A stretch of DNA of 38,445 nt from Spartobacteria bacterium (GTDB lineage Bacteria > Verrucomicrobiota > Verrucomicrobiia > Chthoniobacterales > UBA6821): NCBI GenBank assembly GCA_947487385.1, contig CANKWU010000016.1, positions 1 to 38,445 of the forward strand, read 5' to 3'. The notes below the pieces were generated by a model. That model saw only the letters and a list, made by a program, of their open reading frames with translations, had not been told where the DNA came from and did not search any database. Of this stretch, positions 1 through 7,463 are shown in pieces. Every line of letters begins with the position of its first letter. Positions within the stretch are counted from its first letter, which is position 1. A program made the position numbers and the translations under genes.

Positions 1-270
1 CTGGTGGGTCTTCTGCTCGTGCAGGGCAACTGCATCAGTCAATTCGTGATGAGTTGCCGAGTGGTAGGGCTGGATGTGGAGCAGCAGATGCTCCGGGAGG
101 TGGTCGACCGGATCATTGCCCAAGAAGTCACCGCAGAGTATGCGAAGACCGATAAGAACCATCTCTGTGCCGATCTCTACGCCAAGAACGGCTTCGAGCT
201 TCAAGATGATCTCTGGGTCCATGCCAAGCCACCGAAGAAAAGCTTGATCAAGAGGATCATGAAGGAATGA
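1..270 (+). CDS. FkbH-like / HAD-IIIC family protein, C-terminal fragment
   Basis: The reading frame is open from the first base, so the gene starts outside the window and only about 89 codons of its 3' end are present. The motif FVMSCRVVGLDVEQQML followed by an acetyltransferase-like tail (LYAKNGFEL) is typical of the GNAT-like C-terminus of FkbH-type proteins, which pair a HAD domain with an acyl or glyceryl transfer domain in polyketide and surface-glycan pathways. Its stop overlaps the start of the sulfotransferase gene by 4 nt (ATGA), so the two are probably co-translated. The substrate cannot be inferred from this fragment. Confidence 0.75.
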   Translation: MVGLLLVQGNCISQFVMSCRVVGLDVEQQMLREVVDRIIAQEVTAEYAKTDKNHLCADLYAKNGFELQDDLWVHAKPPKKSLIKRIMKE

Positions 271-1268
271 GAGATCGCGAGGAGAGGTTGGTCCGGGAGA
301 TTTATGAGGCCTTGCTTGGGCGTGATGCCGATCTCGGAGGTCTGGAGCATTACTCCAAAGTTGTCGCGGAGCCCGGCGGAGTTGCATCGTGCCTGAATGC
401 GATGATCGGCTCGGCGGAATTCACTAATAGGATCAGGGCAGCCAAGCGGAATATTAACTTCAGTAAGGCGGATCTGGAGCAGGAGAAGATCGTCTTTCTC
501 CACATTCCGAAGACCGGTGGCACGACGCTGCATCATCTACTCAGCGAGGGGAGAGAGGATGGAGAAATCTGCCCGGAGAGGTTCAATGGGCTGCATTCCT
601 TCACGGCCGGGGAACTTGTGAGATATAAGGTTTTCTCGGGGCATTTCGACCATCCTTCCACGGAATTGATACCCGGACGCAAGGCCGTGATCACGATGCT
701 TCGCGAACCGGTGGCCCGTCTTGTCTCCCTCTACCATTTCCAGAAATCCCATCGGGATGAGGTGATCGAGCGGGATGAGCTGAGACTGGCCCGCCTGGCC
801 AAGGATCATTCGATGGAGGCATTCTTCCGTCTGGAGGAGATCAGGAATCACCCATCTGTCAACAATGCGATGACCCGTATGCTCTCCGAGAGGGTGCCGT
901 CATGGAGATGGGAGTCTAACTGCGAAGTGCTTCAACCACTTCCCGCACCCGATCTGAAGATCGCTCTCAAAAATCTTGAGGGGCTTCGGGCATTCGGCCT
1001 AATGGAACGCTACGAGGAGTCTGTCCGGGTCATGTTCGACAAGCTGTGCTTGCCTATTCCCCAAGAGATTCCCCGCAAGATGGTCCTCGATAAGATCATG
1101 GAGGAAGACCCCGGGCTACAAAGGATCGAGAAAGAACCTGAAACTCCTGAACTGAGAGAACTGTTGGAGGAATTGACTGAGGCGGATGCCCGTCTCTACG
1201 CGAGGGCGACGGCGCTCTTTATACAAAAGTTACCAGATGGCATGAGACTAGCTCATGGAGTTCTGTGA
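267..1268 (+). CDS. DUF4214-sulfotransferase fusion protein
   Basis: A 333-residue protein. Residues 5-55 (LVREIYEALLGRDADLGGLEHY...GSAEF) look like a DUF4214 repeat unit, a domain often found in secreted or glycan-associated proteins. From about residue 72 the sequence KIVFLHIPKTGGTTL is the 5'-phosphosulfate-binding loop of Sulfotransfer_2-type enzymes, and a second motif near residues 140-160 (MLREPVARLVSLYHF) matches the 3'-phosphate-binding region. The family transfers sulfate from PAPS to carbohydrate hydroxyls. Its neighbours are glycosyltransferases and a KpsS-like protein, so modification of a surface polysaccharide is the likely role. It overlaps the upstream gene by 4 nt. The fusion is unusual; the acceptor is unknown. 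Confidence 0.8.
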   Translation: MRDREERLVREIYEALLGRDADLGGLEHYSKVVAEPGGVASCLNAMIGSAEFTNRIRAAKRNINFSKADLEQEKIVFLHIPKTGGTTLHHLLSEGREDGEICPERFNGLHSFTAGELVRYKVFSGHFDHPSTELIPGRKAVITMLREPVARLVSLYHFQKSHRDEVIERDELRLARLAKDHSMEAFFRLEEIRNHPSVNNAMTRMLSERVPSWRWESNCEVLQPLPAPDLKIALKNLEGLRAFGLMERYEESVRVMFDKLCLPIPQEIPRKMVLDKIMEEDPGLQRIEKEPETPELRELLEELTEADARLYARATALFIQKLPDGMRLAHGVL

Positions 1269-1335
1269 TTCGCCTCAGTATTATGGTTGAATCAGCAACC
1301 GAACTACTATAGCAAAAAACCTTAAATTACTATCT

Positions 1336-1668
1336 ATGGATCCCTTTCTTTTCCGAATTCTACGTTCATTCGTCATGGCCACCATCATGTTCTTTTCCGT
1401 GAAATCCCTAGGTCTCCCTGCCTCGGCAGCAACTATCGCGGCATTGATCCCTCTTCTGCTTGGAATCGTGGATGTGATGGCCCCGACTGCTTACGGTATC
1501 ACTGCGATCATTTTCATTCTGGCCGTGGTTGTTCATGTGTTTCCTGAGCAGTATGAGTCGCTGAAAAAGATGGCTGGCGAAGGTCTGGCTGAGGCTCATG
1601 CCAGTCTCACGGCTCAACCGGCCTTGCCATCGCCTGCTCCGACAAATACCTCCGTCCCAAAGCAGTAG
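1336..1668 (+). CDS. Small membrane protein of unknown function
   Basis: I do not recognise this 110-residue protein. Residues 5-30 and 32-72 are strongly hydrophobic and could form two or three membrane segments. They are followed by a short amphipathic stretch (FPEQYESLKKMAGEGLAEAHASL) and a Pro/Ala/Thr-rich tail. The ATG at 1336 has no Shine-Dalgarno sequence. It lies in the glycan locus between a sulfotransferase gene and an APS kinase remnant, and that remnant continues in the same reading frame 12 nt after this stop codon. Whether this is a real gene or the reopened front of a fused relic is not certain. Confidence 0.5.
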   Translation: MDPFLFRILRSFVMATIMFFSVKSLGLPASAATIAALIPLLLGIVDVMAPTAYGITAIIFILAVVVHVFPEQYESLKKMAGEGLAEAHASLTAQPALPSPAPTNTSVPKQ

Positions 1669-1812
1669 GCCGATCGCTGTGATCAGATAATCATCTGGCT
1701 CACAGGACTCTCCGGAGTAGGGAAATCCAACCTGACTGAGGGCGTGGCCGCACGGATGCATGAAGATAGCCGTTTTATGGAATCATCATCAGGCTTTATC
1801 ATAGAAAGATAG
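1669..1812 (+). pseudogene. Adenylylsulfate (APS) kinase remnant, cysC-like
   Basis: No start codon is usable, but frame 1 reads IIIWLTGLSGVGKSNLTEG from about 1687, followed by VAARMHEDSR and a stop at 1810-1812. WLTGLSGxGKS is the Walker A region of APS kinases, which phosphorylate APS to PAPS. The usual Thr after GKS is Asn here. Only about 45 codons remain of a normally ~200-codon enzyme and the rest is missing, so it cannot be functional. It lies about 400 bp downstream of a PAPS-dependent sulfotransferase gene, which makes a former PAPS-supply gene plausible. Confidence 0.65.
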
Positions 1813-1878
1813 AATATAAGAATTTGGGGCATAAAGTACGCCTTGATTTTCAGAAACTTCTTCCTTACTTTCTTATCC

Positions 1879-2127
1879 ATGCAAGCCGTTCTTACCACAA
1901 AGGGGCAGATCACCATTCCTGTGGAGCTTCGGAGGCGACTTAAGCTCCATGCTGGGGATCGCTTGGAGTTTGATGAGCAGGCACCTTTTTTGAAGGCTTC
2001 CAAGGCTATTCAACCTAGGGCTTGGGAGAAATTCCGGAAGGGGTGGCAGGATCCCTTTCCTAGTATGACTTCTGGGCAAGTGATCGATGAAATTCGTGGC
2101 TCCATCGAACTTCCCACTGCTCCATGA
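1879..2127 (+). CDS. AbrB/MazE/SpoVT-family antitoxin (VapB-like)
   Basis: An 82-residue protein starting with MQAVLTTKGQITIPVELRRRL, the swapped-hairpin AbrB DNA-binding fold seen in VapB and MazE antitoxins. The C-terminal half would bind and mask the toxin. I chose the ATG at 1879 because homology begins there; a TTG at 1843 in the same frame would add 12 unlike residues. The leader is pyrimidine-rich and lacks an SD. The stop overlaps the PIN toxin start by 4 nt (ATGA), the usual toxin-antitoxin arrangement, and the pair is probably autoregulated. Confidence 0.85.
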   Translation: MQAVLTTKGQITIPVELRRRLKLHAGDRLEFDEQAPFLKASKAIQPRAWEKFRKGWQDPFPSMTSGQVIDEIRGSIELPTAP

Positions 2128-2522
2128 AGACGGCAATCGACTCATCGGTACTCTGGTGTATCCAGAAGCAGGAACCGGGATATAAAGGCTGGCAGAGTCT
2201 CTTGGAAAAATCAGCCTTGGAGGGGCATTTGTGTATCTGCCCTGTGACATTCGCTGAGATTTCACCAGGCCGTGCGAATTTCGAAGAGGTGCTGGAAGTG
2301 ATGTCGTTTCTGGCGATTTCGTACGAGGAAATCACTCCTGAGTCTGCTTACCTGGCGGGGAGTGTTTTCCTGAATTACCGCCGAGAGGGGGGGCCTAGAA
2401 CTCAAATGATCCCTGATTTTCTCATCGCTGCTCATGCTGAGGTTCAATGCACGCATTTGGCCGCAATCGATCGAGGATACATCAGGAGGTATTTTCCAAG
2501 GCTCCAATTACTCCAGCCATAA
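2124..2522 (+). CDS. PIN-domain toxin (VapC-like RNase)
   Basis: A 132-residue PIN-domain protein. The expected acidic metal-binding positions are visible: D6 (MKTAIDSSV), E45 (FAEIS), D98 (IPDFLIAAHA) and D116 (AIDRGYIRRYFP). VapC toxins cleave tRNA or rRNA when released from their antitoxin. Length and the ATGA overlap with the upstream AbrB-type gene fit a complete type II toxin-antitoxin pair. All catalytic residues are present, so it appears intact. It sits in a glycan-synthesis locus with signs of rearrangement, where such modules are common. Confidence 0.88.
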   Translation: MKTAIDSSVLWCIQKQEPGYKGWQSLLEKSALEGHLCICPVTFAEISPGRANFEEVLEVMSFLAISYEEITPESAYLAGSVFLNYRREGGPRTQMIPDFLIAAHAEVQCTHLAAIDRGYIRRYFPRLQLLQP

Positions 2523-2702
2523 AAGACCACGGATGGTCGTGGATGGGGAATAGTGGATGAGTTACCAAAAGCCTTTGCCTTCACTTCTGATGGAACCGAC
2601 TTTTCTACTTTTCACCTTCCCACCTTTTACTCCTCTGAGCGGAGCGAGGTGGTACCACGGATGGCGTGTGTTGAGACCGGTGATTTGTCAGATAAGTTTG
2701 TA

Positions 2703-3473
2703 ATGATCCAACACAACCAGAAGATCTCGGTGATCATCCCGACGAGGGATAAGGCGGAGCTTCTGAGCCGTTGCATCAATAGTATCCGGGAAAAGTCGAC
2801 TTATCCTGATTATGAGATCCTGATTGTCGATAACGGGACGTCTGAACCGAAGGCTCTCCGCATGCTGGAGGGGCTGGAGTGGGCGGCTGACACGCGGGTC
2901 CTGAAATATCCTGGGCCTTTCAACTTCTCTGCAATGATCAACATGGCGGCATCCGAGGCGAATGGGTCAGTCCTGTGCCTGCTCAACAATGACACGGAGG
3001 TGATCTCCCCAGACTGGATGCAGACGATGGCGGCGGGGCTTATGCAGGAGGGGGTCGGGGTGGTGGGGGCATTGTTACTCTTCCCGAACGGATCAATCCA
3101 GCATGCGGGAGATGAGATCGGTGGGAGTGCATGCGTCCGGCATCTCCGTGATGTGGCAGTTGCAGATGACGCTGATGGAAGTGCTCTGCAGATAGTGCGG
3201 GATGTTCCCGCTGTCACAGGGGCATGTCTGATGACACGAAGGGATTTGTTCCTGAAGCTGGGGGGGCTGGACGAGAAGGCGTTTACGGTGGCCTTCAATG
3301 ATACGGATTACTGCCTGAGGGTTAGGGAATCAGCGCTAAGGGTGGTTTGTGCCCATCAGGCGAGGCTCTTTCACCATGAGTTGGCTACGCGAGGGCGAAT
3401 ATGGAAACCTGTCGACTTAATGCGTCTTCGTCGTGAGAAGAGGGCTTTTCGGAAGCGCTGGCTCGACAAGTAA
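2703..3473 (+). CDS. Glycosyltransferase family 2 protein
   Basis: From the ATG at 2703 the protein has 256 residues. ISVIIPTRDKAELLSRCI begins the GT-A fold, LLNNDTEV is the DxD-like metal/nucleotide-sugar site, and GACLMTRRD and FNDTDYCLRVR match the acceptor-side motifs of rhamnosyl/glycosyl GT2 enzymes. A GTG at 2553 is in frame and would add 50 residues unlike the family. That stretch carries a repeated 11-mer (accacggatgg), so I take it as non-coding. Related proteins are often longer, with an N-terminal region missing here, so 5' truncation is possible. The role is probably adding a sugar to a surface polysaccharide. Confidence 0.85.
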   Translation: MIQHNQKISVIIPTRDKAELLSRCINSIREKSTYPDYEILIVDNGTSEPKALRMLEGLEWAADTRVLKYPGPFNFSAMINMAASEANGSVLCLLNNDTEVISPDWMQTMAAGLMQEGVGVVGALLLFPNGSIQHAGDEIGGSACVRHLRDVAVADDADGSALQIVRDVPAVTGACLMTRRDLFLKLGGLDEKAFTVAFNDTDYCLRVRESALRVVCAHQARLFHHELATRGRIWKPVDLMRLRREKRAFRKRWLDK

Positions 3474-3535
3474 TACACTGCTCCGTTCACTATCCATCAT
3501 TCCGCTGGGCAGGAAGTGCTATCTTTTTTCATTCC

Positions 3536-4555
3536 ATGAAGCTGAATTTTATCAAATGCGGTGGCCGCTATGACGGGCGTCCTGTGCGATCAGTCCTGGT
3601 GCTGGAACCGGGAGCGGTTCCCACCACGTCCTATTATGTGCGCTCGAGGATTCCGGATGGTCTTGGGTACCGTCGTGTGAACAGTCTCAGGGTTCCCGAC
3701 GCCTCCTTGTCCATCGAAGACGGAACCTGGGTCATCATCGTCCGGCATGCTTCCCGTAGGTGGCTGAAGCATTTGGCAGGAAACGCGGATCGGCTCGCCC
3801 GGGTGACTTACCTGAAGGATGATGATATCTCGGCTGTCTTCGCGGCGAAGGAGTTGCCGTGGCATTATGCCCTGTGGACTGGATGGCGTTACTTGAGGAC
3901 TAAGGATCTGCTATCAAAAGTGGTGAGCGATATCGCTGTCTCGACTCAGGAACTCGCCGACCGTTATGAGGAGTGCAAGCCTCAGGTCTGGGAACCTCAC
4001 TACACTCATTGCATCGAGGCCACGGCGCAACGGGAAGATCCGCTGGTCTATTTTTATCACGCAACCCTGACGCATGCCCGAGAGATCAAATGGCTGGTGC
4101 CGATTGTGCGTAGGGTTCAGCAAGCAGTTCCCAATGCATGGTTCGAAATCATCGGTGGAGAGTCGGTGGCTAGGATGTTTCGTGGCATTCCCCGAGTGAG
4201 AGTTGTGCATACGATGAACTGGACCGATTACCAGGCCTACATTGCCGGTATCCACTATGATGTGGGTCTTGCTCCCTTGATGGATACCTCCTTCAACCGT
4301 GCCAGATCCCATACCAAGCTCTACCAAATAACCCGTGCAGGTGCCGCGGGAATCTATTCGGATATCACTCCTTACTCAGGAAAAATCATTGATGGGGAGA
4401 CCGGTGTGCTTTGCGGGAACCGTCGCTATCTTTGGGTCAGAGAGATTGTCGCGTTGTTGAAAGATCAACCGCGAGGAAGGTTCTTGTACGATAATGCTGA
4501 AATCTGGTGTCATGAACGACAGGGAATTTCTCTAAAAAATGAGGGAACAGCTTAG
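3536..4555 (+). CDS. Glycosyltransferase-like protein (GT-B type)
   Basis: A 339-residue protein without a signal peptide. The C-terminal half resembles GT-B enzymes: VYFYHATLTHAREIKWLVPIV, then WFEIIGGE, then a donor-site-like stretch (YDVGLAPLMDTSFNRARSHTKLYQITRAGAAGI), where processive and GT4-like enzymes keep their nucleotide-sugar contacts. The N-terminal half is not recognisable. The ATG at 3536 follows a pyrimidine-rich leader with no SD. The 3' end overlaps the KpsS-like gene by 17 nt. It probably acts in polysaccharide assembly; donor and acceptor are unknown. Confidence 0.65.
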   Translation: MKLNFIKCGGRYDGRPVRSVLVLEPGAVPTTSYYVRSRIPDGLGYRRVNSLRVPDASLSIEDGTWVIIVRHASRRWLKHLAGNADRLARVTYLKDDDISAVFAAKELPWHYALWTGWRYLRTKDLLSKVVSDIAVSTQELADRYEECKPQVWEPHYTHCIEATAQREDPLVYFYHATLTHAREIKWLVPIVRRVQQAVPNAWFEIIGGESVARMFRGIPRVRVVHTMNWTDYQAYIAGIHYDVGLAPLMDTSFNRARSHTKLYQITRAGAAGIYSDITPYSGKIIDGETGVLCGNRRYLWVREIVALLKDQPRGRFLYDNAEIWCHERQGISLKNEGTA

Positions 4556-5903
4556 ATCAAAAAAATCCATCATACCTAATCTCATTCTGTTGCCTCAAAC
4601 TTCACCTCTTACGCGATCGCCTGAATTGTCCGATGAGCAGAAAGTTTTCCTCTTCCTGCAAGGACCTAACTGCAGTTTCTTCAAGGGAGTTGGGGAAAAA
4701 CTCAGAGGATTAGGTCACACATGCTTCAAAATCAGCTTGAGTGCCGGAGGAAGCCTCTACTGGGGAGGTCCCAGCATCCATTATCGAGGCTCCTATAAGG
4801 AATGGGGGAGCTTTCTTAGCAAAATTCTTGAGAAGGAAAAAGTTACCGACATCGTCCTTAATGGCGATCAGCGTCTCTATCACAAGGTCGCTATACGATT
4901 GGCCCAAAAAAGGAGCATTCGTATCGCAGCTACCGATTTTGGTTATCTCAGACCTGATTGGATAACTCTGGAATCCCATGGGACGCTTGGTAACTCTGGA
5001 ATCCCGAAGAGTTTGCCGGCAATCAGATCAATGGCCAGTAAGCTTGAGTTGCCTGATCTTCGACCGCTGTTCAATGATAGTGGATTCCGCTTTGCCCTGG
5101 CTGAAGCCGTTGGTGGGGGTACGACTTGGTTCTTCAAATTTCTCTATCCCAGATACAGGCCCTTTGGAATTCACCATCCGATTCTTCATGGGCTTGCGTT
5201 CGTGAAAACGTTTATCAAAAAAAAGTTTTTATCTCCTTTAACACAAGTAAAACTCAGGGCGACTATTTCAAATGTAGGCTATAGTCCCTACTATCTCTTC
5301 CCCATGCAGCTTGAAGGGGATTTCCAAATTAGGTCTCACAGTAATTACTCAACTCAGGTGACGGCCCTTGAGGAAGTCATGGATTCATTCGCTGAGTATG
5401 CACCAGAAAATTCACTCCTAGTCTTCAAACAACATCCCCTAGAACCCGACTTCAGGGGATGGAGGGGTGTCGTGGATCGCCTGGCCCTAGAAATCGGAAT
5501 TCAGGAGCGCGTGGTTTTTCTGCGTGAAGGATCCATAGCCACTCTGCTGGATGCAGCCCTAGGGGTAGTGACGATCAATAGCACGGTGGGGCTTGAGGCG
5601 GTCAGGAGTGGAAAGAAAGTGAAGGCATTGGGAAAAGCGGTCTATGATGTTCCCGGGATTGTTTTTGAGGGAATCCTGAACGATTTCTGGAGATCTGAAT
5701 TCTCTCCTGACCCCGAGGATGTGCAGTCCTTTCTTAAAATTCTTGTGGCGATGACCCAGGTGCGAGGTAACTGGTTTAGCGATGAGGGTCTAGCCATGGC
5801 GATCGACGGTACGGTAGAGCGTCTGCATCACGGTACGGTCGGGAAAATCGACTCCATGATTTCTCCCTCCGAGAGCAAACTGGCAGAGGTGGCAAGCCGC
5901 TGA
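4539..5903 (+). CDS. kpsS: KpsS/LipB-like capsule polysaccharide biosynthesis protein
   Basis: A 454-residue protein. KVFLFLQGPNCSFFKGVGEKL near residue 35 and GYLRPDWITLESHG near 135-150 are hallmarks of KpsS/Capsule_synth proteins. FKQHPLEP near 305 and a TINSTVGLEAVRSGK motif near 350 match the conserved C-terminal half. Family members are Kdo transferases that build the linker on the lipid anchor of group 2-type capsules at the inner membrane. No KpsC partner is visible, but the window starts inside the locus. The ATG at 4539 overlaps the preceding gene by 17 nt. This is the last gene of the glycan block. Confidence 0.8.
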   Translation: MREQLRSKKSIIPNLILLPQTSPLTRSPELSDEQKVFLFLQGPNCSFFKGVGEKLRGLGHTCFKISLSAGGSLYWGGPSIHYRGSYKEWGSFLSKILEKEKVTDIVLNGDQRLYHKVAIRLAQKRSIRIAATDFGYLRPDWITLESHGTLGNSGIPKSLPAIRSMASKLELPDLRPLFNDSGFRFALAEAVGGGTTWFFKFLYPRYRPFGIHHPILHGLAFVKTFIKKKFLSPLTQVKLRATISNVGYSPYYLFPMQLEGDFQIRSHSNYSTQVTALEEVMDSFAEYAPENSLLVFKQHPLEPDFRGWRGVVDRLALEIGIQERVVFLREGSIATLLDAALGVVTINSTVGLEAVRSGKKVKALGKAVYDVPGIVFEGILNDFWRSEFSPDPEDVQSFLKILVAMTQVRGNWFSDEGLAMAIDGTVERLHHGTVGKIDSMISPSESKLAEVASR

Positions 5904-5982
5904 ATTCAGAAGGTAGAGGAAGGCAGCTCCATAGCAGCAGCTTCTTGTCAGAAACAGCTTCGCGTCTCATACTCCCAGAACG

Positions 5983-6852
5983 ATGCAGATCTATATCGAC
6001 GGTGCTTTCTATCCTGAATCCGAGGCCAAGATCTCGGTCTTTGATCACGGCCTTCTCTATGGGGATGGTGTGTTCGAGGGGATCCGATTCTACAACGGCA
6101 AGGTCTTCCGTCTGGAGGAGCACATTGACCGTCTCTACAAGTCGGCCGCCGCGATCTGCATGGTGATTCCGCTGGATCGCGCAGCAATGACAGAGGCGCT
6201 GCTCGAGACGATCCGCCGTAATGAACTGAAGGATGGTTACATCCGCCTTGTGGTGACCCGAGGCAAGGGAAACCTAGGACTTAGCCCGGAGCATTGCCCG
6301 AAGCCGACCGTGATCATCATCGCGGCCAAGATCACGCTCTATCCCGCCGAGAGCTATGAGAAGGGACTGAAGGTCGTGACCTGCTCCACGCGACGTATTG
6401 CCCATGGGGCCCTCAGTCCGATGGTGAAGTCCCTGAATTACCTCAACAACATCATGGCCAAGATCGAGGCAACCCATGCCGGAGCAGGCGAGGGGCTGAT
6501 GCTGAACGAGCAGGGACTTGTTGCTGAGTGCACTGGAGACAATATTTTTCTTGTTTCCGACGGATTGATCACCACGCCGCCGATCTCCTCGGGAGCCCTT
6601 GCCGGAGTCACGCGTGCCGTGGCTATTCAGATCGCTGATGAGTTGGGTCTGGAGGTCTCCGAACCTCAGATGACCCGCTACGATATCTATACAGCCGATG
6701 AGTGCTTCCTGACTGGTACCGCCGCTGAGATCATTCCCGCCGTGGAACTCGATAAGCGTCCAATCGGGGATGGAAAGCCGGGACCGATCACCCGTCGCCT
6801 GATTGCCCGATTCCACGAGTTGACACAGACCGAAGGCACGCCGATCTATTGA
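5983..6852 (+). CDS. ilvE: Branched-chain amino acid aminotransferase
   Basis: A 289-residue fold type IV PLP enzyme, the usual size for IlvE. It opens with the typical MQIYIDGAFYPESEAKISVFD, then GDGVFEGIR. The PLP lysine lies in MVKSLNYLNN at about residue 149, and the Glu that contacts the pyridine nitrogen is in GLVAECTGDNIF. The late motif ECFLTGTAAEI is the substrate/cofactor phosphate region. It catalyses the last step of Leu, Ile and Val synthesis with 2-oxoglutarate/Glu. It lies 17 nt upstream of mcsA and probably shares its transcript. D-amino-acid transaminase is a less likely alternative. Confidence 0.88.
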   Translation: MQIYIDGAFYPESEAKISVFDHGLLYGDGVFEGIRFYNGKVFRLEEHIDRLYKSAAAICMVIPLDRAAMTEALLETIRRNELKDGYIRLVVTRGKGNLGLSPEHCPKPTVIIIAAKITLYPAESYEKGLKVVTCSTRRIAHGALSPMVKSLNYLNNIMAKIEATHAGAGEGLMLNEQGLVAECTGDNIFLVSDGLITTPPISSGALAGVTRAVAIQIADELGLEVSEPQMTRYDIYTADECFLTGTAAEIIPAVELDKRPIGDGKPGPITRRLIARFHELTQTEGTPIY

Positions 6853-6869
6853 TATAAACTTTTTTACCC

Positions 6870-7463
6870 ATGTTCTGTGATGTCTGCAAATCCAAGGAGG
6901 CCACGGTCTTCCTGACCCAGATCGTGGAGGGAAAGATGCAGAAGGTGAATCTCTGCGAAGGATGCTCCAAAGAAAAGGGAGTCAACGATCCGACCGGATT
7001 TGCCCTAGCAGATCTCTTACTTGGCCTCGGGGCTGCTCAGGAAATCGAGAAGAATCCAGCCGGCAACCGCTGTCCGGTTTGCGGATTCTCACAGGCTGAT
7101 TTCAAGAAAACGGGACGTCTTGGATGCAGTGCCTGTTACGACGCCTTTGCAGAGGGGCTTTTCGGCATGCTTAAGAACATGCACCGTGGTAGCGTCCATA
7201 CAGGGAAGGTGCCGGCCAAGCTACGTGTCGGGCGTCTGCGCAATAGAGAGATGGCCGAGTTGCAGACAAGTCTTCAGAAAGCGATTCAAGAGGAGCAGTT
7301 TGAAGAGGCTGCGGCCCTGCGTGACCGGATCCGCAAGCTGGAGGAGGAGTTTCGTAACGAGATGGTATCCTTCGAAGAAAGCTCCACGGAAGTGAACCGA
7401 CTTGCCTCGCCTCAAGGAACGGCCGAAGCCCTGAGCGTTCCAAAACCACGCAAGCAGCCATGA
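6870..7463 (+). CDS. mcsA: McsA, zinc-finger activator of McsB
   Basis: A 197-residue protein. Paired cysteine motifs are visible: CDVC near residue 3 with CEGC near 32, and CPVC near 68 with CSAC near 88, giving two zinc sites. Residues 128-160 (LQKAIQEEQFEEAAALRDRIRKLEEE) form a UVR (UvrB/C) motif like that in ClpC. In Firmicutes McsA activates the arginine kinase McsB. It overlaps mcsB by 4 nt (ATGA). The ATG at 6870 has a T/C-rich leader and no SD, so translation may couple to ilvE or initiate without SD. Confidence 0.9.
   Translation: MFCDVCKSKEATVFLTQIVEGKMQKVNLCEGCSKEKGVNDPTGFALADLLLGLGAAQEIEKNPAGNRCPVCGFSQADFKKTGRLGCSACYDAFAEGLFGMLKNMHRGSVHTGKVPAKLRVGRLRNREMAELQTSLQKAIQEEQFEEAAALRDRIRKLEEEFRNEMVSFEESSTEVNRLASPQGTAEALSVPKPRKQP

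Noticed and set aside
4963-5005. 15-nt direct repeat (taactctggaatccc) inside the KpsS-like gene, 28 nt apart, suggesting duplication and frameshift
   Set aside because: The translation across both copies keeps the family motif order (GYLRPDWITLE then NSGIP), so no frame disturbance is supported; likely coincidence.
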